NCBI RefSeq assembly: GCF_003254275.1
Contig: NZ_QKZK01000029.1
Span: 1 to 49,463 of the forward strand
Direction: 5' to 3'
From: Breznakibacter xylanolyticus
Lineage (GTDB): Bacteria > Bacteroidota > Bacteroidia > Bacteroidales > Marinilabiliaceae
Length of the DNA stretch: 49,463 bases
The notes under the pieces are model-generated. The model was given only the letters and a program-made list of their open reading frames with translations. It was not told the DNA's origin and made no database searches. The position numbers were made by a program, and so were the translations under genes. Numbering within the stretch: position 1 is the first letter of the stretch; every line of letters starts with the position of its first letter. This document shows positions 35,568 to 44,088 of the stretch, piece by piece.

Positions 35568-36536
35568 ATGACCATGCACACTCCCCCCTACATACTCATC
35601 CCCACGGCCATCCCCGTCGAACCGTTTCGGGAGATTCTGCCCGACTGCCAATTGATATACCCGACCAACGAGGCCTTTACCGACCAGGAAGTGCTGCAGC
35701 ACCTGCCGCAATGTACCGCCATGGTGTCGATATTCGGACGAAAGATAACAGCCGGGATGATAGATGCCGCGCCACAACTGAAAATCATCGCCAACTATGG
35801 CGCAGGTTACGACAACGTGGACGTGCAACATGCCCGCGACAAAGGCATCATTGTTACCAACTGCCCCCACCCGGTGACCGAACCCACAGCCGAACTGGCA
35901 CTGGCACTGATGCTCAACGTGGCTCGACGGGTAAGCCACCTCGATGCCGCCCTCAAACATGGTAAACCCCTGCGGTGGGGAACCATGCAAAATCTCTCGA
36001 ACACCCTATGGGGCAAACGATTGGGAATTGTGGGCATGGGCGCTATTGGCAAAGCCGTGGCACGAAGAGCCTTGGCCTTTGGCATGACGGTGGTCTACCA
36101 CAACCGAAAGCCCATGTCGCCGGCCGACGAAAAACAATACCATGCCACGTGGCTGCCGTTGCACGAACTGCTGAGCAGCGCCGACATCGTGTCGTTGCAC
36201 GTGCCACTGACGTCAGACACCCGTCACCTGATGAACCGCATCACCTTCGAACAGATGAACCCCACGGCCATCCTTATCAATACCGCCCGGGGCGCCGTGG
36301 TGGACGAAACAGCTCTCATCGAAGCCCTCAGCAACGGCACCATCGCCGGAGCAGGATTGGATGTGTACGAGGACGAGCCCCAAATCCCCCCCGCAATGCT
36401 GAAACTCGATAACGTGGTACTCACCCCCCACACCGGCTCGGCCACCATCGAAACCCGCATCGAGATGTCGCAAGTGGTGGCGCAAAACATCCGGGCATTC
36501 ATCGACGGGATGACGCCGCCCAACATGGTATCGTGA
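35568..36536 (+). CDS. D-2-hydroxyacid dehydrogenase (NAD(P)-dependent)
   Basis: About 322 residues of the D-isomer-specific 2-hydroxyacid dehydrogenase family, which reduces 2-oxoacids such as glyoxylate or hydroxypyruvate. The substrate-binding NYGAGYDNVDVQHARDKGI, the cofactor motif GIVGMGAIGKAVARRALAFG, the catalytic Arg in NTARGAVVDE, Glu in GLDVYEDEP and His in LTPHTGSATIETR are all present. The residues after the second Rossmann strand (VVYHNRKP) suggest NADP preference, because an Arg replaces the usual acidic residue. The exact substrate is not determined. The start is placed after the -7-like element; ATG 35574 is also possible. Confidence 0.88.
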   Translation: MTMHTPPYILIPTAIPVEPFREILPDCQLIYPTNEAFTDQEVLQHLPQCTAMVSIFGRKITAGMIDAAPQLKIIANYGAGYDNVDVQHARDKGIIVTNCPHPVTEPTAELALALMLNVARRVSHLDAALKHGKPLRWGTMQNLSNTLWGKRLGIVGMGAIGKAVARRALAFGMTVVYHNRKPMSPADEKQYHATWLPLHELLSSADIVSLHVPLTSDTRHLMNRITFEQMNPTAILINTARGAVVDETALIEALSNGTIAGAGLDVYEDEPQIPPAMLKLDNVVLTPHTGSATIETRIEMSQVVAQNIRAFIDGMTPPNMVS

Positions 36537-36603
36537 ATCCAAAGCACAATAACTTGGAGTTTAATCGCATTCGTTTTTTCATCATACAATGTCGTTTGTT
36601 TAT

Positions 36604-36722
36604 GAGAAGAAGATGTGAGACAATGAGACAGATGATAAGATGAGAACAAATATTTAAATCCATCTCCTTCGTCTCCCCGGTCTAATCTATCTGTCTGCCG
36701 TCTAAAAATCTTCTTGTCTTTT
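36604..36722 (-). repeat. Dispersed repeat family A, copy 4 (inverted)
   Basis: The reverse complement of the family A element. It begins GAGAAGAAGATGTGAGACAA and ends CTAAAAATCTTCTTGTCTTT, with an ATTTAAAT centre in place of AGATCT. It fills most of the gap between the dehydrogenase and CLC genes. Confidence 0.8.
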
Positions 36723-36771
36723 GTTCGAGCAGCACTAACTAAACGATATTGATTCATAATCCAGTATTATA

Positions 36772-38160
36772 ATGACCCCCATATCAAAACCCGCCATCGA
36801 ACAACTTGCTTTTTTTAAATACCTGGGAAAATGGATTCTGCTGACGCTGCCACTGGCCATCGTGGCGGGGTCGATGGTGGCGCTGTTCCTGTGGCTGCTC
36901 GACGAGGCCACGCGGCTGAGGTGGGAACATCCGTGGCTGCTGTACCTGTTGCCGGTAGCGGGGGTGGCCATCGTGGCGCTTTACCGCTTCAGGGGCAAGA
37001 ATGCCGAGGCGGGTAACAACCTGGTGATGGACGAAATACACCAACAGGGCGGTGGCATTCCGGCACGCATGGCCCCGTTTGTGCTGATCACCACCGTGGT
37101 CACGCACCTGTTTGGAGGATCGGCCGGGCGCGAAGGCACGGCGGTGCAGATAGGCGGCAGCGTTGCCCAGCAAGTGGGCAAATGGCTTCGACTGAAGCGC
37201 GACGACGTGCGCATCCTGCTCATGACCGGGGTGGCCGCCGGCTTTGGAGCCGTGTTTGGCACCCCCGTGGCCGGCACCGTGTTTGCCCTGGAGGTGCTCA
37301 CCATCGGTCGCATCAAATACGACGCCCTCATTCCCTGTCTGATGGCCGCTATCATGGCCGACGTGGTGTGCAGTCTTTACGGCATCGGGCACACCCATTA
37401 CCACATCGACTTTCACACCCTTCCCACGGGAGGATGGATGCATTTCAAACTCGATCCCATGCTCCTGGGCAAGGTGTTGATGGCCGCCCTGCTGTTTGGC
37501 CTGGCCGGCACCCTGTTTGCCGAACTCACGGCCGGCATCAAAACCCTGTCGGGGAAACTCATCCGACACAAGCTGCTGATTCCGGCCGTTGGCGGATGCC
37601 TCATCATTGCGCTCACCTGGGCACTGGGCACCAACGACTACCTGGGGCTGGGCGTCACCTCGCAACATCCCGACGGGGTGAGCATTGTCAACGCTTTTCG
37701 CGAGGGCGGGGCGCAACCCATGAGTTGGTTTTGGAAACTGCTGTTCACGGCCATCACCCTGGGCATGGGCTTCAAAGGAGGCGAAGTAACGCCCCTGTTT
37801 TTCATTGGCGCCACACTGGGCAATGCTATTGCCATGGTCACCGGAGCACCGGTCGATTTGTTTGCCGCCCTGGGCTTCATTGCCGTGTTTGCCGCGGCCA
37901 CCAACACGCCACTGGCCTGCACCATCATGGGCGTGGAGCTGTTTGGAGGCGAGCACATCCTGTACTTTGCCCTGGCCTGTTTTGTGGCCTACCTCTTTAG
38001 CGGGCACTCGGGCATCTACGCATCACAACGCATCAGCCTCAGCAAACAGGGAGAGCCTGTGAGTGACACCACATCGACCATTGACACCCTTCGGACACAA
38101 AAAAAACAGTTGCGGTGGTTTAAAAAATCACAAAAGGGGCATCCGGGCACTCGGGTGTGA
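36772..38160 (+). CDS. CLC-family antiporter of the F- type (predicted fluoride/proton antiporter)
   Basis: A 462-residue CLC membrane protein with about ten or more helices and no cytoplasmic CBS domains. In place of the chloride motifs GSGIP and GKEGP it has GNNLV (81-85) and GREGT (119-123, gating Glu121). The position of the inner proton Glu of transporters holds a valine (FALEVLT, Val175). Lack of the canonical anion-site residues and this channel-like valine are published traits of CLC-F proteins, which export F- in exchange for H+. No fluoride riboswitch was found upstream. The men genes follow on the same strand. Confidence 0.85.
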   Translation: MTPISKPAIEQLAFFKYLGKWILLTLPLAIVAGSMVALFLWLLDEATRLRWEHPWLLYLLPVAGVAIVALYRFRGKNAEAGNNLVMDEIHQQGGGIPARMAPFVLITTVVTHLFGGSAGREGTAVQIGGSVAQQVGKWLRLKRDDVRILLMTGVAAGFGAVFGTPVAGTVFALEVLTIGRIKYDALIPCLMAAIMADVVCSLYGIGHTHYHIDFHTLPTGGWMHFKLDPMLLGKVLMAALLFGLAGTLFAELTAGIKTLSGKLIRHKLLIPAVGGCLIIALTWALGTNDYLGLGVTSQHPDGVSIVNAFREGGAQPMSWFWKLLFTAITLGMGFKGGEVTPLFFIGATLGNAIAMVTGAPVDLFAALGFIAVFAAATNTPLACTIMGVELFGGEHILYFALACFVAYLFSGHSGIYASQRISLSKQGEPVSDTTSTIDTLRTQKKQLRWFKKSQKGHPGTRV

Positions 38161-38161
38161 T

Positions 38162-38170
38162 TATTTTTGC
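38162..38170 (+). promoter_or_regulatory. -7-like element upstream of menF
   Basis: TATTTTTGC, an exact TAnnTTTG match, starts right at the end of the CLC gene. It lies 8 bp before ATG 38178, so the men transcript may have an extremely short leader. This argues against the in-frame ATG at 38157. Confidence 0.5.
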
Positions 38171-38177
38171 ATCAAAC

Positions 38178-39272
38178 ATGACGTTCGTGTCGCACAATAA
38201 CGAAAATAAGTCTCAACCCACGGCCATCCCCTCAGGATGGTCGTTTGCCTGTCAGCGCCGTCCGGGCGCAGAACGGGTTCGCGTGGTGGCATCGCCCGCG
38301 GCACAGGCACTGACTCCGCCAGAGTGGCACACGGTGCTCGACCGGGCGGGTTACCTCACCGTACCCTTCGATGCCCAACAGGAAGCCTCGGTGTGGATCC
38401 CTGCCGACCAATGTTTTGAATGCACGGTGGACGAACTCATCCAAACGGGCATCATGCCCCCTCCCCTGCCCTCGTTTTCGGGCAACGCCATCATGGATGC
38501 ATCGACACATCGTCACTGTTTGGAACAAATGATGGCACAAATCGACAAGAACCACCTCACGAAGGTGATCTTGTCGCGCATTCTGCCACACCCGGCCACC
38601 ATTGACCAGGCAGCAGACATCTACCACCGCCTGTGTGCCGCCTACCCCCAGGCCTGCGTTTATTGGTTTTACACGCCCCGGTCGGGCATGTGGATGGGAG
38701 CCACGCCCGAACTGCTGCTGCGCGGCCATCGGCACGACTACCAAACGGTGGCACTGGCCGGCACTCGCAGCAGCGACGTGCCCCCCTCGCATCCCTGGAA
38801 TGCCAAGGAATTGGAGGAACAGGCACTGGTGAGCCGCTTCATTCACGGGATTTTGGGGCATCATGCAGTAGATGACCTGCAAGTCAAAGGGCCCTTTACG
38901 GCCGGTGCGGGCAGCATCTCGCATCTGAAAACCGAATTCACCTTCACCCACCGCCCATCGGCACAAGGATTGGCGCGCCTGCTGGCCGACCTTCACCCCA
39001 CGCCAGCCGTGTGCGGATTGCCCAAGCACGAGGCGCTGGCCGCCATACACGCCATCGAACCTCACCAACGCCATTTTTACGGGGGATTTCAGGGCGAGAC
39101 GGGACACGACCGCCGGGAATTTTACGTCACCATTCGCTGCATGCAACACTTTTCGGATCAGGCCCTCATTTACGTGGGAGGCGGCATCACCCGCGATTCG
39201 GTGGCCGAAGACGAATGGACCGAGACCGAACTCAAAGCCCGAACCCTTTTGGCAGTTCTGAAAAATATGTGA
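38178..39272 (+). CDS. menF: Isochorismate synthase
   Basis: A 364-residue chorismate-binding enzyme that converts chorismate to isochorismate, the first step of menaquinone synthesis. Conserved parts are KVILSRILP, MGATPELLLR, TVALAGTRSS, ELEEQALVSRFI, LHPTPAVCGLPKHEAL, and the C-terminal YVGGGITRDSVAEDEWTETE with metal-binding acidic residues. The Lys activating water appears in KNHLTKVILSR. Context with menD 13 bp downstream favours MenF over other isochorismate synthases. ATG 38178 is chosen after the -7 box. Confidence 0.93.
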   Translation: MTFVSHNNENKSQPTAIPSGWSFACQRRPGAERVRVVASPAAQALTPPEWHTVLDRAGYLTVPFDAQQEASVWIPADQCFECTVDELIQTGIMPPPLPSFSGNAIMDASTHRHCLEQMMAQIDKNHLTKVILSRILPHPATIDQAADIYHRLCAAYPQACVYWFYTPRSGMWMGATPELLLRGHRHDYQTVALAGTRSSDVPPSHPWNAKELEEQALVSRFIHGILGHHAVDDLQVKGPFTAGAGSISHLKTEFTFTHRPSAQGLARLLADLHPTPAVCGLPKHEALAAIHAIEPHQRHFYGGFQGETGHDRREFYVTIRCMQHFSDQALIYVGGGITRDSVAEDEWTETELKARTLLAVLKNM

Positions 39273-39285
39273 CATTTGCAGGGTT

Positions 39286-40977
39286 ATGACAAAAATGACC
39301 TCCGATAAAAAAACGGTCAACCTATTGGCCGATATGTGCCTGGCACAAGGCATCCGCCACATCATCATCTCACCGGGATCGCGCAACGCCCCGCTCATCC
39401 TCACCTTTGCCGCCATTGAATCGTTTACCTGCCACGTGGTGGTGGACGAGCGCAGCGCCGCCTTTGTGGCACTGGGCATGGCACAACAAACGGGCGACCC
39501 CGTGGCCTTGGTGTGCACCAGCGGCACGGCCGTGCTCAATTATGCCCCGGCGCTGGCCGAAGCCTATTACCAACAAGTGCCCCTGCTGGTGCTCACGGCC
39601 GACCGTCCCACCGAGTGGATCGATCAGGCCGACGGGCAAACCATCCGTCAGGACGGCATCTTTACCAACTTTGTACGCCACCATTGCACGCTGCCCCCCG
39701 ACCTGCACACGCCCGACGACGAGTGGCTGTGCCGACGCCTCATTGCCGATGCCCTGCTGGCCTTTGACCAGGGAACTTCGGGTCCTGTGCACATCAACAT
39801 CCCACTGCGCGAACCCCTTTACGGGCGCACCGTGCATCAACACAAAAAAACGCACCACGTGGCCTATTCCCAAGGCACGTCCATGCCCGATGCCGACACG
39901 CTGGCCGAACTGGCACAGCTGTGGTCGGGCACCGAACGGGTGATGGTGCTCGCAGGCATGCATCGCCCCGATGTGGCTCTGCAACAAGTTCTGCAACAGA
40001 TGAGCGAACGCGAACGCGTGGCCGTGCTCACCGAATCGCTCACAAACCTGTATGGCGAAGGATTTGTGCGGTGCATCGACCGGGTGGTGGCCTCCATCGG
40101 CGATGACGAGGCGCCCCTGTTTCGTCCCGATTTGCTCATCACCTTCGACGGTCAGGTGCTCTCGAAAATGGTCAAGACCCTGTTGCGCAAATATCCGCCG
40201 CGTGAACATTGGCACATCAGCCCGCACGGGCACGCCACCGACACCTATCGCTGCCTCACCCGCGTGGTGGAAGCCGACCCGGCCACATTTTTCACCCAAC
40301 TGATGCCATTGGTGGAACCGACCAAGAGCCGTTACCGCGACCTGTGGCACAAACGGGTGGAACAAACCAATCAACAGCATCAACAGGCCATGCAGGCATT
40401 GCCCTGGAGCGACCTGAAGGTGTTCGACATGGTGCTCAACGCCCTGCCCACCGGCATGTCGGTGCAACTGGGCAACAGCACGCCGGTGCGCTACGGCCAG
40501 CTGTTTGACGTGTGGAACGGCATTGACTGCTACGCCAACCGGGGCACCAGCGGCATTGATGGATGCGTGAGCACGGCTGTGGGCGCTGCCCTGGCACGTC
40601 GCGAGGTGACGCACCTGCTGGTGGTGGGCGACGTGTCGTTTTTTTACGACTCCAACGCGCTATGGAACCAACATCTGCCCTCGAACCTGAAAATCGTGAT
40701 CGTGAACAACGGCGGGGGCGGCATCTTTCGATACATCCCCGGACCGTCGGACACCGACGAGCTGGAGCAATTCTTCGCCACCTCGCACCACATGCATGCC
40801 GAGATGATTGCCCGTCAGTTTGGCGTGGCCTATTGGCGATGCGAGAACGAAACCGATTTGCGCGAGCAATTGGCCACCCTCATGCAGCACCCTCATACGG
40901 CCATCGTGGAGGTGATGACACCCGCCAAGGAGAGTGCCCGGGTGCTGAAGGGCTATTTTGCGGCGATGAGGGGGTAA
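39286..40977 (+). CDS. menD: 2-succinyl-5-enolpyruvyl-6-hydroxy-3-cyclohexene-1-carboxylate synthase
   Basis: A 563-residue thiamine-diphosphate enzyme that joins isochorismate and 2-oxoglutarate (as succinic semialdehyde-ThDP), the second step of menaquinone synthesis. Markers are IIISPGSRNAPLILTFAA, the ThDP-activating Glu in VVVDERSAAFVALGMA, and VCTSGTAVLNYAPALAEAYY. The C-terminal ThDP/Mg segment runs from LLVVGDVSFFYDSNALW to IVIVNNGGGGIFRYIPGP. Length is normal. It needs TPP as cofactor, which links it loosely to the thiamine receptor at 9.4 kb. A family B repeat starts almost at its stop codon. Confidence 0.96.
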   Translation: MTKMTSDKKTVNLLADMCLAQGIRHIIISPGSRNAPLILTFAAIESFTCHVVVDERSAAFVALGMAQQTGDPVALVCTSGTAVLNYAPALAEAYYQQVPLLVLTADRPTEWIDQADGQTIRQDGIFTNFVRHHCTLPPDLHTPDDEWLCRRLIADALLAFDQGTSGPVHINIPLREPLYGRTVHQHKKTHHVAYSQGTSMPDADTLAELAQLWSGTERVMVLAGMHRPDVALQQVLQQMSERERVAVLTESLTNLYGEGFVRCIDRVVASIGDDEAPLFRPDLLITFDGQVLSKMVKTLLRKYPPREHWHISPHGHATDTYRCLTRVVEADPATFFTQLMPLVEPTKSRYRDLWHKRVEQTNQQHQQAMQALPWSDLKVFDMVLNALPTGMSVQLGNSTPVRYGQLFDVWNGIDCYANRGTSGIDGCVSTAVGAALARREVTHLLVVGDVSFFYDSNALWNQHLPSNLKIVIVNNGGGGIFRYIPGPSDTDELEQFFATSHHMHAEMIARQFGVAYWRCENETDLREQLATLMQHPHTAIVEVMTPAKESARVLKGYFAAMRG

Positions 40978-40978
40978 G

Positions 40979-41184
40979 AGGAAAGTGGCAAAGGAGGAAA
41001 GTGGCAAAGTACAAAAGCAGGAGAGTAAGAGAGTGGCAAAGTACAAAAGTGCCTAAGCAGGAAAGTGCACGAGTACATCAACCAAAGTAATTGACGACAC
41101 AATGCTCTACAAGTCCCCCTTTGGGGGATTAGGGGGCTTAACACAACGCTCTACAAGTCCCCCTTTGGGGGATGAGTGGGCTTT
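40979..41184 (-). repeat. Dispersed repeat family B, copy 2 (inverted, with a doubled core)
   Basis: Read on the minus strand, two partial or full cores (AAGCCC...CCCCCAAAGGGGGACTTGTAGAG) come first and the GCACTTTGCC-like tail last, ending at the menD stop. The core near 41101-41140 is followed by a second core near 41141-41184. It occupies nearly the whole menD-menB gap. The open frame upstream of menB is repeat sequence. Confidence 0.85.
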
Positions 41185-41197
41185 AAACAACAACAAT

Positions 41198-42019
41198 ATG
41201 GCTACACGAGCATGGGTCTCCATGAAGGAGTACGAGGACATTAAACTGGAATTTTTTGAAAACATCGCTAAGGTGACCATCAACCGGCCACGGGTGTACA
41301 ACGCGTTTCGCCCCAAAACGGTGACCGAGATGATTGATGCCTTCGACATTTGCCGCGAGCGGGCCGATGTGGGGGTGATCATCCTCACGGGCGAGGGCGA
41401 TAAGGCGTTTTGTTCGGGGGGCGACCAAAACGTGAAGGGTCACGGCGGCTACATCGACGAGAGTGGCGTGCCCCGCCTGAACGTGCTGGACTTGCACAAA
41501 CGCATCCGCACCATGCCCAAACCGGTGGTGGCCATGGTGAACGGCTACGCCATTGGCGGGGGTCACGTGCTGCACGTGGTGTGCGACCTGACGGTGGCCA
41601 GCGACAACGCCATCTTTGGTCAGAGCGGCCCCAAGGTGGGAAGCTTCGACGCGGGTTTTGGATCGTCGTATCTGGCGCGTCACGTGGGTCAGAAAAAGGC
41701 GCGCGAGATTTGGTTCCTCTGCAAGCAATATTCGGCACAAGAGGCCGAGGACATGGGACTGGTGAACAAGGTGGTGCCTCTGGCACAACTGGAGGACGAA
41801 ACGGTGGAATGGTGCAAAATAATGCTGCAACGCAGCCCCATGGCACTGCGCATGATCAAGCGGGGCCTCAACGCCGAGCTCGATGGCCAAACCGGCATCA
41901 TGGAGCTGGCCGGCGATGCCACGCTGATGTTTTACCTCATGGAGGAAGCCCAGGAGGGTCGCAAGGCATTTTTAGAGAAACGCGATCCCGACTTCAAGCA
42001 GTTCCCCAAGTTTCCGTAA
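41198..42019 (+). CDS. menB: 1,4-dihydroxy-2-naphthoyl-CoA synthase
   Basis: A 273-residue crotonase-fold enzyme that cyclises o-succinylbenzoyl-CoA in menaquinone synthesis. Typical text is [57 protein letters not shown] (oxyanion hole), [20 protein letters not shown] and the C-terminal [25 protein letters not shown] and the DAGFG loop separate MenB from general enoyl-CoA hydratases. ATG 41198 is the first start after the repeat; MKEYEDIK at 41222 is an alternative. menC and menE are not downstream; repeats follow instead. Confidence 0.95.
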   Translation: MATRAWVSMKEYEDIKLEFFENIAKVTINRPRVYNAFRPKTVTEMIDAFDICRERADVGVIILTGEGDKAFCSGGDQNVKGHGGYIDESGVPRLNVLDLHKRIRTMPKPVVAMVNGYAIGGGHVLHVVCDLTVASDNAIFGQSGPKVGSFDAGFGSSYLARHVGQKKAREIWFLCKQYSAQEAEDMGLVNKVVPLAQLEDETVEWCKIMLQRSPMALRMIKRGLNAELDGQTGIMELAGDATLMFYLMEEAQEGRKAFLEKRDPDFKQFPKFP

Positions 42020-42035
42020 CGGGAGGAGGCGACAG

Positions 42036-42098
42036 AAGAGACAAGAAGATGTTTAGACAGATGAGACTGAAGAGACGAAGAGATCGGAGCTAAACATT
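42036..42098 (+). repeat. Dispersed repeat family A, copy 5 (left half only)
   Basis: AGAGACAAGAAGATGTTTAGACAGATG and the following AGACTGAAGAGACGAAGAGA match the left half of family A. The GTCT-rich right half is missing, and a family C element follows. Confidence 0.75.
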
Positions 42099-42125
42099 GA
42101 TGTGTGTTTGATGAAGTCTGTATCG

Positions 42126-42245
42126 TGTGCTTGAATAAATCTCGTCTTCCTCAGCATAACACAATAAGAACTGACGCTGAGTTGCAGTGAGAGAAGATGA
42201 GAACCGCTGAGGAGAGGAAACCTCAGTGCCACCAAGCAAAAGCGT
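42126..42245 (+). repeat. Dispersed repeat family C, copy 2
   Basis: It matches 4678-4816, with 29 identical bases at 42177-42205. As at the first locus, it comes directly after a family A copy. Confidence 0.8.
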
Positions 42246-42274
42246 GACAGAGCAGGCAACGGTTTATTCCTAAT

Positions 42275-42342
42275 AAAGAGGCACCAAGCCACGGCAAAAG
42301 CGCATCACACATGCGTTGTCGGGGTTTGGTGCCTCTCTTTTG
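42275..42342 (+). terminator. Long hairpin, probable menB terminator
   Basis: AAAGAGGCACCAA (42275-42287) pairs with TTGGTGCCTCTCTTT (42326-42340). An inner stem GCGCAT...ATGCG lies within the loop, and a short T run is included at the 3' side. It is 255 bp after menB, beyond the A and C repeats. Confidence 0.6.
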
Positions 42343-42397
42343 GGGTAAAACGGAATGGGTTCACCCGATGTGTCACTGCGATTGAGCCGCGCACCGG

Positions 42398-42684
42398 GTG
42401 CGTGAGCCATTTCCCGATGGAAATGGGCTGCGCTTTGAGTGCGTGAGCCATTTCCCAACGGAAATGGGCTGCGCTTTGAGTGCGTGAGCTATTTCCCGAT
42501 GGAAATGGGCTGCGCTTTCAGTGCGTGAGCTATTTCCAGATGGAAATGGGCCGCGCTTTCAGTGCGTGAGCTATTTCCAGATGGAAATGGGCCGCGCTTT
42601 GAGTGCGTGAGCTATTTCCAGATGGAAATGAACCGCGCTTTGAGTGCGTGAGCTATTTCCCAACGGAAATGGGCTACGCACCGG
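42398..42684 (+). repeat. 41-bp tandem repeat array, seven copies
   Basis: Units start at 42398, 42439, 42480, 42521, 42562, 42603 and 42644, always 41 bp apart. Each has GTGCGTGAGC, then a dyad ATTTCC-AGAT-GGAAAT (or CGAT/CAAC centre), then GGGCTGCGCTTTGA-like text. The array is bounded on both sides by GCACCGG. The core dyad is kept while its 4-bp loop varies between units. There are no unique spacers, so it is not a CRISPR array. Confidence 0.92.
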
Positions 42685-42701
42685 AGTGGCGACTCAACCT
42701 C

Positions 42702-42855
42702 AAAAGCCCCCCTCATCCCCCAAAGGGGGACTTGCAGCGCATGGTGTCATGAATTACTTTGTTTGTGGGATTCCTGCACTTTCCTGCTTAGGCACTTTGC
42801 TACTTTGCCACTTCACCACTTAGGCACTTTGCCTCTCTCCTGCTTAGGCACTCTC
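42702..42855 (+). repeat. Dispersed repeat family B, copy 3
   Basis: AAAGCCCCCCTCATCCCCCA, AAGGGGGACTTGCAGCGCAT, TGAATTACTTTGTTTG, then a tail of CACTTTGCC and CTGCTTAGGCACTTTGCC units. The tail runs up to the stop codon of fmt. Confidence 0.85.
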
Positions 42856-42859
42856 AATG

Positions 42860-43822
42860 TCAAATCTTCGTTCCCGGAGCAATTTTGTGACCGCGAAGAA
42901 ACTCCTGTACCGTGACCTGTTTTTTGCCGGCGAGCTGGATGGAACGAATCTCGATGGCGCCATCGGCACATCCCACCACCAGACGCTCTTTGCCGTCGCT
43001 CTCGACGTGGCCGGGCATCAGCGGGCTGCCATATACGAGTGCCGACTCAAAAATTTTGGCCTGAGTGAGGGTTCCGTCGGGCATCGCCCAGTCGCACCAC
43101 GCGGCGGGATATGGACTGAGGCCGCGAATGAGGTTGTGTACCGCCACGGCTGGTTGATGCCAGTCGATTTTGCATGTCTCCTTAAAGATTTTCGGCGCCG
43201 GACGCAACACTTCGCCCTGTGCCAGATGCTCCTGCGGATGGGTGGTCACCTGCCCGGCCTCGATGGCCTGCACGGTATTGAGCACCAATTGTGCCCCCAT
43301 CACCATGAGCTTGTCGTGCACACTGCCGGCGTTATCGGAGGGCAGGATGTCGATTTTCTCTTGCAGGATGACGTTGCCGGTGTCGATTTCGTGACGCAGA
43401 AAAAAGGTGGTGGCTCCCGTTTGGGCATCGCCATTGATCACCGCCCAGTTGATGGGCGCAGCGCCCCGATATTGGGGCAACAGCGATGCGTGCAGGTTAA
43501 ACGACCCCAGTTGCGGCATGGCCCACACCACCTCGGGCAACATGCGAAAGGCCACAATCACCTGCAGGTTGGCACCCAGGGCGCGCAGCTCCTCAACAAA
43601 AGCAGGATCCTTGAGGTTGGTGGGCTGCAACACCGTCAGGCCACGGCTCAGGGCGTACTCCTTCACAGGCGTCTGGCGGAGCTTTTGGCCCCGACCCGCC
43701 GGTTTGTCGGGGGCGGTAATCACCCCCGCGATATCGTAATTGTTTTCGACCAATACTTTGAGGCTCTCCACCGCAAACTCGGGGGTGCCCATAAAAACAA
43801 TGCGTAAACGTTGCTGTGTCAT
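42860..43822 (-). CDS. fmt: Methionyl-tRNA formyltransferase
   Basis: A 320-residue enzyme that formylates initiator Met-tRNA using 10-formyltetrahydrofolate. The N-terminal IVFMGTPEFAVESL, the catalytic region FNLHASLLPQYRGAAPINWA, FFLRHEIDTGNVI and the C-terminal OB-like domain (IRGLSPYPAAWCDW) are all present, and length is normal. Asn, His and Asp of the active site are in FNLHAS and DTGN. A family B repeat abuts its 3' end and a family A palindrome lies upstream. Confidence 0.96.
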   Translation of the reverse strand: MTQQRLRIVFMGTPEFAVESLKVLVENNYDIAGVITAPDKPAGRGQKLRQTPVKEYALSRGLTVLQPTNLKDPAFVEELRALGANLQVIVAFRMLPEVVWAMPQLGSFNLHASLLPQYRGAAPINWAVINGDAQTGATTFFLRHEIDTGNVILQEKIDILPSDNAGSVHDKLMVMGAQLVLNTVQAIEAGQVTTHPQEHLAQGEVLRPAPKIFKETCKIDWHQPAVAVHNLIRGLSPYPAAWCDWAMPDGTLTQAKIFESALVYGSPLMPGHVESDGKERLVVGCADGAIEIRSIQLAGKKQVTVQEFLRGHKIAPGTKI

Positions 43823-43935
43823 GCCTTACAATGATGTTTGAGGATGTAAACCTATCATCATTCTCATAAAAATGCAAGGGAATTGAGGGGAAACACCCCA
43901 CTGAACAGAATACGAGCCCCCCTATCATCATTTTT

Positions 43936-44048
43936 AGAGAAGAAGACATTAGACATTTAGACAGACAGATGAGACTTAAGAGACGCATTACCCCATCTCT
44001 TAAGTCTCATCTGTCTGTCTGACATCTACCGTTCTTTTTATCTCTCTG
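43936..44048 (+). repeat. Dispersed repeat family A, copy 6, with a perfect 25-bp inverted repeat
   Basis: Here the family A element is a near-perfect palindrome. Positions 43959-43983 are exactly complementary to 43996-44020 around a 12-bp centre (CGCATTACCCCA). The left arm begins AGACAGACAGATGAGACTT. The outer parts keep the AGAAGAC and GTTCTTTTT ends. Confidence 0.88.
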
Positions 44049-44088
44049 ATGAAAGGTGTGAGTGCCATCGAGCATCTTCACTCCTCAT

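Noticed and set aside
36537-36771. Fluoride (crcB) riboswitch upstream of the CLC gene
   Set aside because: None of the conserved fluoride-riboswitch words were seen; the gap is mainly a family A repeat.
36784-38007. Long minus-strand open frame opposite the CLC gene
   Set aside because: The plus strand encodes an obvious membrane transporter; the antisense product is low-complexity His/Gly/Gln text.
38232-39539. Minus-strand open frame opposite menF
   Set aside because: It overlaps menF and the start of menD with all their motifs on the other strand; no recognisable protein.
42398-42684. CRISPR array
   Set aside because: The 41-bp units are directly adjacent with no unique spacers, and no cas gene is in the window.
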